DNA from: Acidobacteriota bacterium | GTDB taxonomy: Bacteria > Acidobacteriota > Blastocatellia > UBA7656 | Direction: 5' to 3' | Assembly (NCBI GenBank): GCA_040754075.1 | Contig: JBFMDH010000020.1 | Location: forward strand, 62,001-126,000 | Length of the DNA: 64,000 nucleotides | Made by a program: the position numbers and the translations under genes | Part shown: one piece after another, positions 63,377 to 64,000 of the stretch | How positions within the stretch are numbered: position 1 is the stretch's first letter | Layout: each line of letters begins with the position of its first letter | The notes under the pieces: model-generated | Told to the model about the DNA's origin: nothing | Databases searched by the model: none | The model's input: the letters and a program-made list of their open reading frames with translations, nothing else

Positions 63377-63465
63377 TCAGTCATCGGTAGCCATTAGCTG
63401 GTAGTCGGTTGTTGGCGCTTAATAAGGTTTAACCGACTACCGACTACCGATTACCGGCTACTGAT
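63377..63465. repeat. Heptad-repeat hairpin, family D
   Basis: Left arm 63377-63410: CAGTCAT, CGGTAGC, CATTAGC, TGGTAGT, CGGTT. Right arm 63431-63465: AACCGACTA, CCGACTA, CCGATTA, CCGGCTA, CTGATG. It fills the gap from one base after the upstream gene's stop (63467 side) to seven bases before the hydrolase ATG. Matches units at 54511-54660. Confidence 0.9.
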
Positions 63466-63466
63466 G

Positions 63467-64000
63467 TTAAGGAATTGCATTAGCCAACGGGTTAGGCGCT
63501 GGGAGTTCTTTAATTTTATCCGGCGCAAGAGCTGAAAGGCGTTTTTCAGCTTCTGAACCGCTGGTGGTCACGCGGCTGATCTTTGCTGCCTCATAATAGG
63601 CTGCCACAGCCTTTTCCGTGTCACCGGCTTTTTCATAAGCGCGACCCAGCCCCGTCTGCACAGTCTGTGCAGGAACGTTGGTCGATTTAAGCAACTTCTC
63701 ATAAATCGAAATCGCGGTTTGCGTATCGCCGACGACCACGGCATTTTCAGCAAGCGCCAATTGCGCCAGATCCGTTGTCGGTTGTTCGTTTTTATCAACC
63801 GCTTTCTTTAACAATTCAACGCCTTTGTCGCGATTGATGCGCAGATAGGAAACGCCCGCGTAATAATTGGCGACGGCTCCGAAGGTGCCTGAATAATCAC
63901 TTGCCAGTTGTTCAAAGGCTTGCGCAGATTCCTGCCATTTCTGATTTTCGTCCGTGTAATAGACGCCGGTTTGTGAAGTCACGCCGGTCGGGTCGATAAC
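63467..64000 (-). CDS. Tetratricopeptide-repeat protein, 5'-truncated by window edge
   Basis: Open to the right edge (VIDPTGVTSQTGVYYTDE reads in from outside), so at least 177 residues and the start is missing. TPR-type helices: AQAFEQLASDYSGTFGAVANYYAGVSYLRINRDKGVELLKKAVDK, DTQTAISIYEKLLKS, GRAYEKAGDTEKAVAAYYEAAKI. Resembles YfgM-like or Tol-Pal-associated TPR proteins that assist periplasmic folding, but the N-terminal anchor is not visible. Confidence 0.75.
   Translation of the reverse strand, partial: VIDPTGVTSQTGVYYTDENQKWQESAQAFEQLASDYSGTFGAVANYYAGVSYLRINRDKGVELLKKAVDKNEQPTTDLAQLALAENAVVVGDTQTAISIYEKLLKSTNVPAQTVQTGLGRAYEKAGDTEKAVAAYYEAAKISRVTTSGSEAEKRLSALAPDKIKELPAPNPLANAIP

Noticed and set aside
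1-64000. tRNA, rRNA, riboswitch or prophage genes
   Set aside because: Read through on both strands; no T-loop or rRNA signature, riboswitch core, integrase or phage structural gene was recognised.

Overview
The window reads as a chromosomal segment of a Gram-negative soil-type bacterium, most likely an Acidobacteriota of the Blastocatellia kind. This is inferred from protein types: a VWFA-related protein of the acidobacterial type (34860-35942), a secreted S9 peptidase with a TolB-like propeller, a TPR-CHAT protein behind a sigma/anti-sigma pair, and moderate GC content. No rRNA or tRNA gene was seen, so the assignment rests on proteins only.

Layout. 1-8.8 kb: tail of an asparagine synthase, a methyltransferase, ThiF/MoeB-type E1 enzyme, homoserine kinase, a TlpA-like thioredoxin, and amino-sugar enzymes (MurQ, NagA) with small unknown proteins. 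9.0-12.4 kb: a PIN toxin/HTH antitoxin pair lies between an intact S9 peptidase gene and a duplicated scrap of that gene's 3' end. 12.6-21 kb: core translation genes in two divergent operons, ffh-rpsP-khpA-rimM-trmD-rplS (minus) and rplM-rpsI-rpsB-tsf-pyrH-frr (plus), with back-to-back TTGACA promoters. 21-36 kb: SthA-type transhydrogenase, ROK protein, TsaE, NnrDE, a run of alternating SRPBCC and VOC proteins, a HyuA-type hydantoinase, FKBP, VWFA protein and ornithine-cyclodeaminase-like enzyme. 37-46 kb: sigma factor, zinc-finger anti-sigma factor, TPR-CHAT protein and five exported proteins ending in a VWA lipoprotein and a CsgG-like protein. 46-50 kb: glyoxylate shunt (aceB-aceA) divergent from an IclR regulator with shared palindromic operators. 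50-57 kb: 5'-nucleotidase-like protein, lytic transglycosylase, gamma-glutamyltransferase, histidine kinase. 57-60.7 kb: an AraC-type HTH protein behind a 20-bp tandem array, then an operon of two cysteine-rich secreted peptides, a large exported protein and a membrane-anchored thioredoxin-like protein. 60.8-64 kb: TPR and membrane proteins.

The most unusual signal is genome-structural. Ten intergenic gaps between co-directional genes hold inverted repeats (nine with a 7-nt period, one with about 9 nt). Their arms are degenerate direct repeats, and several unit sequences recur at distant loci. Many fill the space from stop codon to next start codon, and genes whose start abuts an arm lack a visible Shine-Dalgarno. 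One copy sits in frame inside the hydantoinase gene and another supplies the trmD C-terminus. They resemble in architecture, not in sequence, the heptanucleotide STRR repeats known from cyanobacteria.

The other candidates for new biology are the cysteine-rich peptide operon, the CHAT/VWA/CsgG locus, and the toxin-antitoxin pair flanked by a duplicated gene end.
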